This document shows positions 43,678 to 53,455 of a DNA stretch of 64,000 nt, piece by piece. The stretch is from Burkholderiales bacterium (GTDB lineage: Bacteria > Pseudomonadota > Gammaproteobacteria > Burkholderiales > Usitatibacteraceae), in assembly GCA_019634955.1 (NCBI GenBank), contig JAHCAK010000021.1:1-64000 (forward strand). The letters run 5' to 3'. The notes beneath the pieces were generated by a model. It did no database searches. It was not told the origin of the DNA and worked only from the letters and a program-made list of their open reading frames with translations. A program made the translations under genes and the position numbers. Position 1 is the first letter of the stretch; each line of letters starts with the position of its first letter.

Positions 43678-45572
43678 GAGCGAAAGCAAGGTGGGGCATG
43701 ACGGGATTGGCCGCTTCGGCGATCCTCGCGATGGCGCCGCTGGGCGCCTGGGCGCAGGCGATCACCGGGACGGTCACGGACGGCGGCAAGCGGGCGGTTT
43801 CGGGGGCGACGGTCTACCTCGTTCCCGCGGCCGACGTCGCGAAGCTCAAGAAGGCGCCTTCCTTCAACATCCGGCGCAACGTCGACGACGACGAGCCGAT
43901 GGAGGACAACATCGTCGCCAACGGCGACAAGTACACGCAGGCGGTCACCGACCCGGGCGGCGCGTTCAGCATCCCGAACGCCGCGGCCGGCAAGTACTTC
44001 GTCTACGTGGCGCCCGAGGGCGAGCAGTACCTGCCGGGCGGAAGCCTCACCAACAAGTCGATGACCGCGGCGGACCTCGCCGCGAAGCCCCTGGCCATCC
44101 AGGTCTCCGGGCGCACGCCGCAGGACGCGACCTTCGTCGGCAGCACGCGCTGCCTGAAGTGCCACGACGACTACGCCGACGTCGGCAAGACGCTGCACAA
44201 GCTGGGCATCCAGGTCGTCGGCAAGCCCGGCAGGATGCAGGACCTGTCGCGCTTCCCCGGCTTCAACGACGGGCTGAAGAAGCTGCAGGCGGGCGCGAAG
44301 TTCTGGTTCCACGGCTACGACAAGGGCCGCGGCTTCGACAAGTACCTCGTGTCCACGAGCGCCCCGGCCGACAAGGCCTCCGTGAGCATGACGGCGACCT
44401 TCTACACGGACAAGGACGGCTCGCTCAAGGTGCGCACCGAGAACGCGCGCGACCCCGCCGACAAGCCGCGCGTGTACCCGGTCGAGATGACCTACGGCGG
44501 CGGCATCTACAAGCAGCGCTACCTGTTGCGCGTGGGCGACCAGACCTTCCCGTTCCTGCAGTACAACACCGAGGGCAAGGCCTCGTACGCCGACCGCACG
44601 CGCAAGGACTGGCGCGATTACCACGCCGACTGGCTCTACGACGAGGCGAAGAAGAAGCTCGTCGACCCGCCCAAGGGCAAGTCCTTCGAGATCCAGTGCG
44701 CCTCGTGCCACTACAGCGGCTACACGCTCACCCCGACGGTCGAGGGCGGCTTCGTGGCCGGCGCGGCCAACGACCCCAACGGCGAGGCCGACATCGACGG
44801 CGACGGCATGCCCAACGAGCTCAACATCGGCTGCGAGGTCTGCCACGGGCCGGGCTCGGCGCACTCCAAGGCGCCGCGGCGCAGCAAGGCGTCCCTCATC
44901 GTGAACCCCGCCAAGCTCGCCTCCGAGCGCTCCGTCGTGATCTGCAACCAGTGCCACAGCCGCCCGCAGGGCACGATGAAGAACGACCAGCCCATCAACA
45001 AGGACGGGCGCATGCTCACCCCGGGCATGAGCCGCAACCAGTACCTCGTGAACCACACCACGCGGGAAGACGCGGCGCAGAGCGACTTCTGGCCCGACGG
45101 CGTGCACTCGAAGTCGCACCACCAGCAGGGCACCGACCTCGTGCGCTCGAAGCACTACATCAACGAGAACCAGGTGCTCAGCTGCGCCAGCTGCCACGAC
45201 CCGCACGGCAAGACCGGGCTCAAGTACCAGGTCAAGGCGGCGGTGAGGGACGGCAAGGACACGCTGTGCGCCTCCTGCCACAAGGTCGACATGAAGGAGC
45301 ACACCGCCAAGACCGTGGGCGAGCCGCACACCCGCAAGATCGCCTGCGTCGACTGCCACATGACCAAGACCATGCAGACGGGCGCGGGCCTGGGCGAGGG
45401 CATCGAGGGCAAGGGCGGCAAGAAGTACTGGATGAACGACATCACCTCGCACCTCTTCGACGTGCCGCGCATCACCAACAAGGGCGTGAAGGGCGTCGAG
45501 CCGGGCAAGGCCATGCCGACCCCGTACACCAACGCCTGCGGCACCTGCCACGAGCCGGCCGACAAGCTGTAG
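43674..45572 (+). CDS. Octahaem cytochrome c with N-terminal carboxypeptidase-regulatory-like domain
   Basis: A 632-residue exported cytochrome. Signal peptide about 1-28 (GAWAQA). Residues about 29-115 form an Ig-like carboxypeptidase-regulatory domain (ITGTVTDGGKRAVSGATVYLVP). Eight CxxCH motifs follow at 160, 342, 387, 424, 504, 532, 558 and 622. The string NIGCEVCHGPGSAH matches the cytochrome c554 family. Periplasmic or surface electron transfer is likely. Extra histidines (SKSHHQQG, EHTAKT) could be distal ligands. I see no NrfA- or hydroxylamine oxidoreductase-type signature residues, so the substrate is unknown. It is coupled to a PadR regulator. Confidence 0.9.
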   Translation: MRAKARWGMTGLAASAILAMAPLGAWAQAITGTVTDGGKRAVSGATVYLVPAADVAKLKKAPSFNIRRNVDDDEPMEDNIVANGDKYTQAVTDPGGAFSIPNAAAGKYFVYVAPEGEQYLPGGSLTNKSMTAADLAAKPLAIQVSGRTPQDATFVGSTRCLKCHDDYADVGKTLHKLGIQVVGKPGRMQDLSRFPGFNDGLKKLQAGAKFWFHGYDKGRGFDKYLVSTSAPADKASVSMTATFYTDKDGSLKVRTENARDPADKPRVYPVEMTYGGGIYKQRYLLRVGDQTFPFLQYNTEGKASYADRTRKDWRDYHADWLYDEAKKKLVDPPKGKSFEIQCASCHYSGYTLTPTVEGGFVAGAANDPNGEADIDGDGMPNELNIGCEVCHGPGSAHSKAPRRSKASLIVNPAKLASERSVVICNQCHSRPQGTMKNDQPINKDGRMLTPGMSRNQYLVNHTTREDAAQSDFWPDGVHSKSHHQQGTDLVRSKHYINENQVLSCASCHDPHGKTGLKYQVKAAVRDGKDTLCASCHKVDMKEHTAKTVGEPHTRKIACVDCHMTKTMQTGAGLGEGIEGKGGKKYWMNDITSHLFDVPRITNKGVKGVEPGKAMPTPYTNACGTCHEPADKL

Positions 45573-45603
45573 CGCGCGCGGTGGATCCGACCGCGTGAAC
45601 CCG

Positions 45604-45630
45604 GGAGCCCGCTTCGGCGGGCTCCTTCCT
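45604..45630 (+). terminator. Terminator after octahaem cytochrome gene
   Basis: GGAGCCCGC-TTCG-GCGGGCTCC (45604-45625) followed by TTCCTT: a stable tetraloop hairpin with a weak T-tract. Confidence 0.8.
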
Positions 45631-45647
45631 TCCAGGCGCCCGATGCC

Positions 45648-46430
45648 ATGGCGATCGCGGCGATAGCGCTCGTCGCGTTCCTCGCTTCCTGCCTCACCTT
45701 CCTCTCGGGTTTCGGGCTGGGCACGGCGCTGCTGCCCGCCTTCGCGCTCTTCCTGCCGTTGCCCGCGGCCATCGCCGCCACGGCGGTGGTGCACCTCGCC
45801 AACAACCTGTTCAAGCTGCTCCTCGTCGGGCGCCACGCCGACCGGGGCCTCGTCCTGCGCTTCGGCGTGCCGGCGTGCGTGGCGGCCCTCGCCGGCGCCT
45901 GGGCGCTCGGCGCCCTCGGGCGGCTTCCCGCCTTCGGCACCTGGTGCGCGGCCGGGGCGTGCCACGACGTCCTGCCGGCAAAGCTCGCGGTGGGCGGCCT
46001 CGTGATGGCGCTCGCGCTCCTCGAGCCCTGGCCGCGGTTCCGCGACCTGTCCATCCCTGCCCGCTACGCGCCGCTGGGCGGGATCGCCTCGGGATTCCTG
46101 GGCGGGCTCGCGGGCCTGCAGGGGGCGCTGCGGGCGGCCTTCCTGCTGCGGGCGGGGCTCGGCAAGGAGGCCTTCGTCGCCACGGGCGTGACGATCGCCG
46201 TGCTCGTGGACGCTGCGCGCCTGCCCGTCTACGCGGTCTCGCTGCTCGGCGACGCGACGCGGCTCGGCGCCGAGGCCGGCGGGCTCGCGCTGGCGGGAAT
46301 CGGCGGCGCCTTCGCGGGCGCGCTGGCCGGGCGGCGGATCCTGCGCGCTGCCACGCTTCCCGCGGTGCGCGCCTTCGTGGCGGCCGCGATGTTCGTGGTG
46401 GGCGCGCTCCTCGTGGCGGGGATCCTGTAG
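45648..46430 (+). CDS. TauE/SafE-family membrane transporter
   Basis: A 260-residue protein with about eight hydrophobic helices and the paired repeats of the family (FLSGFGLGTALLPAFALFLP and GGIASGFLGGLAGLQGALRAAFLLRAGL). TauE/SafE proteins export sulfite or organosulfonates, though many members have unknown substrates. It begins 18 bp after the cytochrome terminator, and read-through from that operon is possible. Confidence 0.85.
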   Translation: MAIAAIALVAFLASCLTFLSGFGLGTALLPAFALFLPLPAAIAATAVVHLANNLFKLLLVGRHADRGLVLRFGVPACVAALAGAWALGALGRLPAFGTWCAAGACHDVLPAKLAVGGLVMALALLEPWPRFRDLSIPARYAPLGGIASGFLGGLAGLQGALRAAFLLRAGLGKEAFVATGVTIAVLVDAARLPVYAVSLLGDATRLGAEAGGLALAGIGGAFAGALAGRRILRAATLPAVRAFVAAAMFVVGALLVAGIL

Positions 46431-46455
46431 CGAAAGGAGCGCCGCCGCGCCGCCC

Positions 46456-47004
46456 TCAGAACCAGACCTCCGGATACCGCCGCGAGGCCGGCAGGTTGTT
46501 CACGAGCAGGGCCACGGCGACGAGGACCGCGGGCCCCGCGAGCGCCGGCACGAAGGCGTAGGCGAAGCCCATCTCGTGGACGTCGCGCGAGCCGATGACG
46601 GCGATGAGCGCCGTGGCGCCCCCGGGCGGGTGCAGCGTTCGCGTGGCGTGCATGACGGCGATGGCGGTGGAAACCGCGAGCGCCCCCGCGAGCCACGGCG
46701 CCTGGTGCGCGAGCTTCCAGCACGCCACGCCCACGAGCGCCGAGAGGAGGTGGCCGCCGATCACGTTCCGCGGCTGCGCGAGCGGGCTGCGCGGCGCGCC
46801 GTAGACGAGGACGGCGGAGGCCCCCAGCGACCCGATCATGAGCGTGAGGTCGTGGCCCTCGAGAAACTCGCGGCTGAGCCAGCCCGCCGTCGCGATGCCG
46901 AGGAAGGCGCCCAGCCACGACCAGGCGATCTCCGCGTTGCTCACGCGCGGCGGGCTGCCGCGCGTGGTGCCGCCCATCTTGCGGAAGTAGTCGGCGAGGC
47001 TCAC
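46456..47004 (-). CDS. HPP-family membrane protein
   Basis: A 182-residue protein with four or five helices and the family's histidine-proline-proline motif (THTLHPPGGATALIA region, reading ATRTLHPPGGAT). HPP proteins have been linked to nitrite transport in plastids and cyanobacteria. It overlaps the CBS-domain gene by 4 bp; HPP and CBS domains are often fused elsewhere, so the two products probably act together. Confidence 0.9.
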   Translation of the reverse strand: MSLADYFRKMGGTTRGSPPRVSNAEIAWSWLGAFLGIATAGWLSREFLEGHDLTLMIGSLGASAVLVYGAPRSPLAQPRNVIGGHLLSALVGVACWKLAHQAPWLAGALAVSTAIAVMHATRTLHPPGGATALIAVIGSRDVHEMGFAYAFVPALAGPAVLVAVALLVNNLPASRRYPEVWF

Positions 47005-47606
47005 CGGTGCGCCTCGCGGTCCAGCGCCTCGAGGAAGTCCTTGCGGAAGAGGAGGCCGCGCAGGCGGCCCTCGGCGTCCGCCACGGGCATGCTGCGCCCC
47101 GCGTGGGCGCGGAAGGCCGCCATCATCTCGCGGAAGCCCGCCTCCGGCCGCACCGTGATGGCGGGCGCGCTCATCGCCTGGTGCACGGGCGTCTCGTGGC
47201 AGCGGTGGCTCACCTCGCAGGAGTCCTCGATCATGCGCAGCAGCAGTTCGAGGAAGGTGCCCGCCTTGAGCCGGCAGAGGAAGTCGGTCTCGGTGAGCAT
47301 GCCCACCACGCGCGCCTCGCCGTCGACCACCGGAAGCGCCTTGTGGCCGCTCTCAACGAGCGTGCGCGCGGCCTCGTCCAGCATCATGTCCGGCAGCAGC
47401 GGCCTCGCCACGGGCCGCATCAGGCCTTCCGCGCGCAGTCCGGCCAGCAGGCGCCCGACCGCGTGGCGGTGGGCGAGGTGGTAGACCTGCCGGAAGTCCT
47501 CCGTGGTGATGTCGAGGTAGCCCGGGATGTGCTGCATCGCCTCGAGGATGTCCTCGTCGGCGAGCCCCACCTCGGGCACGGCGTCTTCCGCCGCGTGGTC
47601 GTTCAT
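47001..47606 (-). CDS. Tandem CBS-domain protein
   Basis: A 201-residue cytoplasmic protein with two CBS domains: residues about 60-120 (MRPVARPLLPDMMLDEAARTLVESGHKALPVVD) and 135-195 (VHQAMSAPAITVRPEAGFREMMAAF). CBS pairs bind adenosine nucleotides and regulate partner transporters. Its stop overlaps the HPP start, giving a coupled HPP-CBS unit. Confidence 0.9.
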   Translation of the reverse strand: MNDHAAEDAVPEVGLADEDILEAMQHIPGYLDITTEDFRQVYHLAHRHAVGRLLAGLRAEGLMRPVARPLLPDMMLDEAARTLVESGHKALPVVDGEARVVGMLTETDFLCRLKAGTFLELLLRMIEDSCEVSHRCHETPVHQAMSAPAITVRPEAGFREMMAAFRAHAGRSMPVADAEGRLRGLLFRKDFLEALDREAHR

Positions 47607-47694
47607 GGCTTCACCCGTTCGCGTCGCGTGGATCGTCCCCCAGCATAGGCCGGGGCGCGGCGCGCGCTCAAGCGCTTGCTACACTGGGCGCACC

Positions 47695-48891
47695 ATGGCC
47701 CGCGAAGCGCCCGCGCAGTTCGACGTCGTCGTCATCGGGGCGGGCGCGGCCGGGATGATGTGCGCCGCCACGGCCGGCGCGCGAGGGCGGCGCGTGCTCC
47801 TCGTGGACCACTATCCCAAGCTGGGCGAGAAGATCCGCATCTCCGGCGGCGGGCGCTGCAACTTCACCAACCTCGGCGCCTCGCCGGCGAACTACCTTTC
47901 GGCCAACCCGCACTTCTGCCGCTCGGCGCTGGCGCGCTACACGCCGCGGCACTTCATCTCCCTCGTCGAGAGGCACCGCATCGCGTACCACGAGAAGACG
48001 CTGGGCCAGCTCTTCTGCGACGGATCCGCCACGCAGGTGATCGCGATGCTGAAGGCGGAGTGCGACGCCGCGCGGGTCGCGTGGCGCATGCCCTGCGAGG
48101 TGCGCGGCGTGGCGCACGGCGATGGGCGTTTCCGCGTCGACACGGCGGGCGGCCCGGTCGTGGCTTCCTCGCTCGTCGTCGCCACGGGCGGGCTCACGGT
48201 GCCGAAGATCGGGGCCACCCCCTTCGGCTACCGGCTCGCGGAGCAGTTCGGGCTCGCGGTCGCGCCGCCGAAGCCGGCGCTGGTGCCGCTGGGCCTCGCG
48301 CCGGAGGCGCTCGCGCGCTACGGCGACCTCTCGGGTGTCTCGGCCGAGGTGGCGGCCTCGTGCCGCGGCGCGAGCTTCCGCGAGGCCGCGCTCTTCACGC
48401 ACCGCGGCCTTTCGGGCCCCGCCATCCTGCAGGTCTCCTCCTACTGGCAGGACGGCCCCGCGGCCGACCCCATCCACCTGGACCTCCTGCCCGGCACCGA
48501 CGCGCGCGCTTTCCTCGCCGGGCACCGGCGCGCGAGGGCACAGCTCGCGACGATCCTCGCGGAGCGCCTGCCCAGGCGACTCGCCCACGCCTGGTGCGAC
48601 GCGCATGGGCTGGCGAAACCCATGGCCGAGCTTTCCGACCGCGCCCTCGACGAGGCCGCCCGCGACCTCTCCGACTGGCGCATCCACCCCTCGGGCACCC
48701 TCGGCTGGAACAAGGCCGAAGTGACCCTCGGCGGCGTCGACACGCGCGGGCTGTCCTCGAAGACGATGGAAGCGGCGGCGGTGCCCGGCCTCTTCTTCGT
48801 CGGCGAGGTGGTCGACGTCACCGGCTGGCTCGGCGGCTACAACTTCCAGTGGGCCTGGGCCTCCGGCCACGCCGCCGGCGAGGCGGCCTAG
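47695..48891 (+). CDS. HI0933/YhiN-family FAD-binding oxidoreductase
   Basis: A 398-residue flavoprotein with a Rossmann FAD motif (VVVIGAGAAGMMCAATAG), the family's KIRISGGGRCNFTN string, VVATGGLTVPKIG and the C-terminal TGWLGGYNFQWAWASGHAAG. The family has no settled reaction. Start ATG 47695 follows the divergent CBS gene by 88 bp. Confidence 0.93.
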   Translation: MAREAPAQFDVVVIGAGAAGMMCAATAGARGRRVLLVDHYPKLGEKIRISGGGRCNFTNLGASPANYLSANPHFCRSALARYTPRHFISLVERHRIAYHEKTLGQLFCDGSATQVIAMLKAECDAARVAWRMPCEVRGVAHGDGRFRVDTAGGPVVASSLVVATGGLTVPKIGATPFGYRLAEQFGLAVAPPKPALVPLGLAPEALARYGDLSGVSAEVAASCRGASFREAALFTHRGLSGPAILQVSSYWQDGPAADPIHLDLLPGTDARAFLAGHRRARAQLATILAERLPRRLAHAWCDAHGLAKPMAELSDRALDEAARDLSDWRIHPSGTLGWNKAEVTLGGVDTRGLSSKTMEAAAVPGLFFVGEVVDVTGWLGGYNFQWAWASGHAAGEAA

Positions 48892-48963
48892 CGCGCCGCG
48901 GCGCGGCCGATCGGGCTATCCTTGGCGCAAACCGGCATTCCGACCGGCCAGAAGGGAATCTCC

Positions 48964-49776
48964 ATGTCCGCTCCTGCCTTCCGTGGCCTCGCGCCGTTCG
49001 TCGCCGCCTTCGCCCTCTCCCTTTCCGGCTGCGCCGCCCTGGCGCCGCAGCAGGCCGCCCGCGGCGACGCGTCCGGGCCGCCCGAGGCGCTGCTCTGGGT
49101 CGGCAACAGCTTCTTCTACTACAACAACAGCATGCACGGGCACGTGTCGCGGCTCGTCCAGGGCGACAAGTCCATCAAGCACCGCGGCGTCTCCGTGACG
49201 ATCAGCGGCTCGGGCATCGACTGGCACGACATGGAGAGCTACCTCGGCCCGGGCCGCATCGGCAAGTACTCGTTCGTGGCGGGCAACGCCATCAAGTTCA
49301 ACCCGCCGGGCAGGCAGTTCGACGCCGTGATGTTCATGGACTGCAGCCAGTGCCCCGTCCACCCCGAGCTGAAGCCCGTCTTCCACGAGTACGCGAAGCG
49401 GCACTCGGAGACCATCCGCGCCAGCGGCGCGCGCCCGATCCTCTTCATGTCGTGGGCGTACAAGGACAAGCCGGAAATGACGGCGCAACTCGCCGAGCAG
49501 TACACGATCGCCGGCAAGGCCAACGGCGCGCAGGTGGTGCCCGCGGGCCTCGCGTTCGCGAAGAGCGTCGCGCGCCGGCCGGGGCTCGAGCTCTACGCGC
49601 CGGACAAGCGCCACCCGAGCCTCGAGGGCACCTACCTCGCCGCGTGCACCGTGTACGGGGCGCTGCTCGGGAAATCGCCGGTGGGCAACGCCTACACGGC
49701 GGGGCTGCCCGCCGACGTCGCCGCCCACCTCCAGTCGGTGGCGTGGGAGACCGTGCGCGAGTACGCCGCGAAGTAG
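48964..49776 (+). CDS. SGNH-hydrolase-like lipoprotein
   Basis: A 270-residue lipoprotein (lipobox LSGC at about 18-21) with an SGNH-like fold. Block I reads LLWVGNSFFYYNNSMHG (candidate Ser), and the C-terminal block reads DKRHPSLEGTYLAA (candidate Asp and His). The middle region, DAVMFMDCSQC, replaces the usual Gly/Asn blocks. A lipid-anchored esterase role is likely but the substrate is unknown. The start is ATG 48964; the longer frame from ATG 48922 would put charged residues before the signal peptide. Confidence 0.8.
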   Translation: MSAPAFRGLAPFVAAFALSLSGCAALAPQQAARGDASGPPEALLWVGNSFFYYNNSMHGHVSRLVQGDKSIKHRGVSVTISGSGIDWHDMESYLGPGRIGKYSFVAGNAIKFNPPGRQFDAVMFMDCSQCPVHPELKPVFHEYAKRHSETIRASGARPILFMSWAYKDKPEMTAQLAEQYTIAGKANGAQVVPAGLAFAKSVARRPGLELYAPDKRHPSLEGTYLAACTVYGALLGKSPVGNAYTAGLPADVAAHLQSVAWETVREYAAK

Positions 49777-49787
49777 CGGCCGCCCGC

Positions 49788-50564
49788 TCAGGACGGGAAG
49801 CGGTCGCGCAGCGCCTGGGTGGCCGAGCGGAAGAGACCGAGGTCGCTGCCGACGGCGACGAAGGTGGCGCCCCACTCCATGTAGCGGCGGGCGTCGGCCT
49901 CGACCGGGGCGAGGGTGCCGGCGGGCTTGCCGCCCGCCACGGCGCGTTCGAAGATGTGCTTCATGGCGGCCTGCACTTCCGGGTGCGCGGGGTTGCCGAG
50001 GTGGCCGAGGGCGGCGGCGAGGTCCTGCGGCCCCACGAAGAGGCCGTCCACGCCGTCGACCGCGGTGATCGCATCGATCGCTTCCAGCCCGCCGCGGCTC
50101 TCGATCTGCACCATCACGGCGATGTTGTCGTCGATGAGCTTGAGGTAATCCGGCACCGTGCCGTATCGGTTGTTGCGCTGGGACACGGACACGCCGCGGA
50201 TGCCGCGCGGCGGGTAGCGCGTGGCGGCCACGGCGGCGCGCGCCTGCTCGGCGGACTCCACGAAGGGGATGAGGAAGTTGTGGAAGCCCGCGTCCAGCAG
50301 CCGCTTGATGACGACCGGCTCGTTCCACGGCGGGCGCACCACCGGGGCGGAGGCGCTGTCCTTGAGGGCCATGAGCTGCGGCACGAGGGTCGAGACGTCG
50401 TTGGGCGCGTGCTCGCCGTCCAGCAGCAGCCAGTCGAAGCCCGCGAGCCCGATCACCTCCGCGGTGACGGGGTTGGCGAGCGAGACCCAGCAGCCGACGA
50501 GCGGCTTGCGGGCGAGCAGGTCGGCGCGGAACTTGTTGGGGGGCGTGCGGTAGGGGGTGGTCAC
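49788..50564 (-). CDS. HpcH/HpaI-family aldolase
   Basis: A 258-residue class II aldolase from GTG 50564. Signatures: [41 protein letters not shown] and [16 protein letters not shown]. The family cleaves 2-keto-3-deoxy sugar acids to pyruvate and an aldehyde (GarL, RhmA, HpaI). Last gene of the 53266-49788 operon, after the dehydratase and 2-hydroxyacid dehydrogenase, which fits sugar-acid breakdown. The sugar is not defined. Confidence 0.92.
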   Translation of the reverse strand: MTTPYRTPPNKFRADLLARKPLVGCWVSLANPVTAEVIGLAGFDWLLLDGEHAPNDVSTLVPQLMALKDSASAPVVRPPWNEPVVIKRLLDAGFHNFLIPFVESAEQARAAVAATRYPPRGIRGVSVSQRNNRYGTVPDYLKLIDDNIAVMVQIESRGGLEAIDAITAVDGVDGLFVGPQDLAAALGHLGNPAHPEVQAAMKHIFERAVAGGKPAGTLAPVEADARRYMEWGATFVAVGSDLGLFRSATQALRDRFPS

Positions 50565-50587
50565 GGCGGTCTCCGGAAGTGGCGTGC

Positions 50588-51523
50588 TCAGACGGGCGTG
50601 AGGGCCCGCCCGGTTTCGAAAAAGGCGGCGAGGTTGTCCAGCACGAGCTGGCCCATGGCCGCGCGCGTGTCGGTGGTGGCGCTCGCGATGTGCGGGGTGA
50701 GGACGACGTTGTCCAGCGCCAGCAGCGCCTCGGGGACGCGCGGCTCGTCGGCGAAGACGTCGAGCGCGGCACCCGCGATGCGCCTTTCCGCGAGCGCCGC
50801 GACGAGGGCCGGCTCGTCCACGACCGAGCCGCGCGCGATGTTCACGAGGAAGCCCTTCGGGCCCAGCGCCTCGATCACGGCGGCCGAGACGAGCCCGCGG
50901 CTTTCCGCACCGCCGGAGGTCGCGACCACGAGGAAGTCGCACCACCGCGCGAGGTCGGCGAGGGACTTCTCCCACGCGTAGGGCGAATCGGGCGCCTGCC
51001 GCCGGTTGTGGTAGCGGATCTCCATGTCGAAGGCCTCGGCGCGGCGCGCGACGGCCCGGCCGATGCGACCCAGCCCCACGATGCCGAGGCGCTTGCCGCT
51101 CACCTTGGCCGCGAGCGGCATCGCGCCCTTGAGCCACCGGCCCGCGCGCACGTAGCGGTCGCCGGCGGTCACGCCGCGCGCCACGTCCACCATGAGCGCG
51201 ATGGCGAGGTCGGCCACGCAGTCGGTGAGGACGTCCGGCGTGTTGGTGACCACCATGCCGCGCGCCTTCGCGTGCGCGGCGTCCACGTTGTCGTAGCCCA
51301 CCCCGAAGTGGGCGACGATGCGCGCGCGCGGAAGCGCGTCCAGGAGCGCCGCGTCGACCGCCACGCGCGCCGAGGAGGCCACCGCGTCCACGCGCGGGCC
51401 GCTCTCGGCGAGGAACCGCGAGCGGTCCGGGGCGCGGTCCAGCCGCAGCACCTCGTAGCGCTCGAGGAGGGCGTTCTCGACCAGCGGGAGCATCGGGGAG
51501 GTCTGCAGGACGACGGGCTTCAC
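50588..51523 (-). CDS. D-isomer-specific 2-hydroxyacid dehydrogenase
   Basis: A 311-residue NAD(P)-dependent dehydrogenase with [19 protein letters not shown] (nucleotide motif), [18 protein letters not shown], the Glu in [11 protein letters not shown] and catalytic His in LTPHIASAT. It may reduce an aldehyde or keto product such as glyoxylate or hydroxypyruvate/tartronate semialdehyde. It sits between the dehydratase (12 bp gap) and the aldolase (23 bp gap). Confidence 0.92.
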   Translation of the reverse strand: MKPVVLQTSPMLPLVENALLERYEVLRLDRAPDRSRFLAESGPRVDAVASSARVAVDAALLDALPRARIVAHFGVGYDNVDAAHAKARGMVVTNTPDVLTDCVADLAIALMVDVARGVTAGDRYVRAGRWLKGAMPLAAKVSGKRLGIVGLGRIGRAVARRAEAFDMEIRYHNRRQAPDSPYAWEKSLADLARWCDFLVVATSGGAESRGLVSAAVIEALGPKGFLVNIARGSVVDEPALVAALAERRIAGAALDVFADEPRVPEALLALDNVVLTPHIASATTDTRAAMGQLVLDNLAAFFETGRALTPV

Positions 51524-51535
51524 GGCAGGATTCCT

Positions 51536-53266
51536 TCAGTGGATCTCGGGCTCGGGCGTGGGCGGCCCGTCGGCGAGGAAGTCGAAGTCGCAGCCCTCGT
51601 CGGCCTGCGTCACGTGCTTCAGGTAAAGCGCCCCGAAGCCGCGGTCGTAGCGCGGCGGCGGCGCCTGCCACGCGGCGCGGCGGCGCGCGAGCTCGGCCGC
51701 GTCCACGAGCAGCTCGAGGCGGCGCGCCGGCACGTCCAGCGAGACGAGGTCGCCGTCGCGCACGAGGGCGAGCGGGCCGCCCACGTGCGACTCCGGCGTC
51801 ACGTGCAGCACGCAGGCGCCGTAGCTCGTGCCGCTCATGCGCGCGTCCGAGATTCGCACCATGTCGCGCACGCCCTCCTTCAGCAGCTTCTTCGGGATCG
51901 GCAGCTGCCCCCACTCCGGCATGCCGGGGCCGCCCTGCGGGCCCGCGCCCTGCAGCACGATGACGGAGCCGGCGGTCACCGGCAGCGCCGGGTCGTCGAT
52001 GCGCGCGGCCATGTCGTCGTAGCTCGCGAAGACGACCGCGGGCCCGGTGTGCTTGTGCAGGCGCGCCTCCATCGCCGGCGGCTTGATGACGGCGCCGCGC
52101 GGGGCGAGGTTGCCGGTGAGGACGGCGAGGCCGTCGCCGGCGACGAGCGGGCGCTCGCGCGGCAGGATCACCTCGTCGTTCCACACCCGCGCTTCCGCGA
52201 CGTTCTCGCCGAGGGTGCGCCCGTTCACGGTGGGCGCGCGCCCGTCCACGAGGTCCGCGAGGCGCGAGAGCAGGCCGCGCAGGCCGCCGGCGTAGAAGAA
52301 GTCCTCCATGAGGTACTTGCCGGAAGGCCGGATGTTGGCGAGCACGGGCGTGCGCCGCGCCAGCTCGTCGAAGCGCGCGAGGTCGAGCCGCACGCCGGCG
52401 CGGCGGGCGATGGCGACGAGGTGCACGACGGCGTTGGTGGAGCCCCCGAGGGCGAGGACGGTGGTCACCGCGTTGTCGATGGCGCGCGCGTCGACGACGT
52501 CGCGGATCTTCAGGTCCTCCCACACCATGTCGACGATGCGCTTGCCCGTGAGGGTCGCCATCTGCGCGTGGCGCGAGTCGGCGGCGGGGATCGAGGCCGC
52601 GCCCGGCAGCGTGAGCCCCATCGCCTCGGCGGCGCTCGTCATGGTCGAGGCCGTGCCCATCGTCATGCAGTGGCCGGGGGCGCGCGCGATGCCCGCCTCG
52701 ACCTCGCGCCAGTCCTCCTGGGTGATGTTGCCGGCGCGAAGCTCGGCCCAGTACTTCCAGGTGTCGCTGCCGCTGCCCAGGGACTGGCCCCGGAAATCGC
52801 CGCGCAGCATCGGGCCCGCCGGCATGAAGATGGACGGCAGGTTCATCGACAGCGCGCCCATCACCAGCCCCGGCGTGGTCTTGTCGCAGCCGCCCATGAG
52901 CACGCAGCCGTCGGCCGGGTAGGCGCGCAGCAGCTCCTCCGCCTCCATCGCGAGGAGGTTGCGGTAGAGCATCGAGGTGGGTTTCTGGAACGGCTCCGAG
53001 AGGCTCATCGCCGGCATCTCCACCGGGAAGCCGCCCGCCTGCCAGATGCCGCGCTTCACTTCCTCCGCCCGCTGGCGGAAGTGCGTGTGGCAGGGATTGA
53101 TGTCGCTCCAGGTATTGAGGATCGCGATCACGGGCTTGCCCGCGTAGTCCGTGCGGTGGAACCCCATCTGCGCGGTGCGCGAGCGGTGCCCGAAGGAGCG
53201 CATGTCGTCCACCCCGTACCAGCGGTGGCTCCTCAGCTCCTCGGGCTTCTTGCGGCGTGCGGTCAT
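51536..53266 (-). CDS. IlvD/Edd-family sugar-acid dehydratase
   Basis: A 576-residue Fe-S dehydratase. The cluster cysteines are seen in [17 protein letters not shown] and APGHCMTMG; the C-terminal Ser motif reads [14 protein letters not shown]. The N-terminus ([20 protein letters not shown]) matches L-arabinonate/D-xylonate dehydratases better than IlvD. It makes 2-keto-3-deoxy acids for the downstream aldolase. First gene of a three-gene operon. Confidence 0.92.
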   Translation of the reverse strand: MTARRKKPEELRSHRWYGVDDMRSFGHRSRTAQMGFHRTDYAGKPVIAILNTWSDINPCHTHFRQRAEEVKRGIWQAGGFPVEMPAMSLSEPFQKPTSMLYRNLLAMEAEELLRAYPADGCVLMGGCDKTTPGLVMGALSMNLPSIFMPAGPMLRGDFRGQSLGSGSDTWKYWAELRAGNITQEDWREVEAGIARAPGHCMTMGTASTMTSAAEAMGLTLPGAASIPAADSRHAQMATLTGKRIVDMVWEDLKIRDVVDARAIDNAVTTVLALGGSTNAVVHLVAIARRAGVRLDLARFDELARRTPVLANIRPSGKYLMEDFFYAGGLRGLLSRLADLVDGRAPTVNGRTLGENVAEARVWNDEVILPRERPLVAGDGLAVLTGNLAPRGAVIKPPAMEARLHKHTGPAVVFASYDDMAARIDDPALPVTAGSVIVLQGAGPQGGPGMPEWGQLPIPKKLLKEGVRDMVRISDARMSGTSYGACVLHVTPESHVGGPLALVRDGDLVSLDVPARRLELLVDAAELARRRAAWQAPPPRYDRGFGALYLKHVTQADEGCDFDFLADGPPTPEPEIH

Positions 53267-53336
53267 GGCCTTGTCTCCATGGCGGGAATCATATCCCGAC
53301 CCCGCCAGCCCATTTCATCAGGAAGGGATTCCTCCA

Positions 53337-53441
53337 TGCCCTCCGTGTTCCTCCGTGATGGAATCCACCGCCTCCTGTCGGGCGATCGACCGGGGGAAGC
53401 ACGGGATTCATCACGGAGAACACGGAGGAACACGGAGGGCA
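53337..53441. repeat. Long inverted repeat (CTCCGTG family), MITE-like
   Basis: A perfect 21-bp inverted repeat (53337-53357 and 53421-53441) built of CTCCGTG units, with inner complementary blocks (about 53355-53366 and 53404-53414), lies between the dehydratase and the AbrB gene. The whole element is about 105 bp and could fold as one hairpin. CACGGAG-type repeats are common dispersed elements in environmental proteobacteria. No transposase is attached. Confidence 0.75.
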
Positions 53442-53455
53442 CGGAGGAGTGGGGG

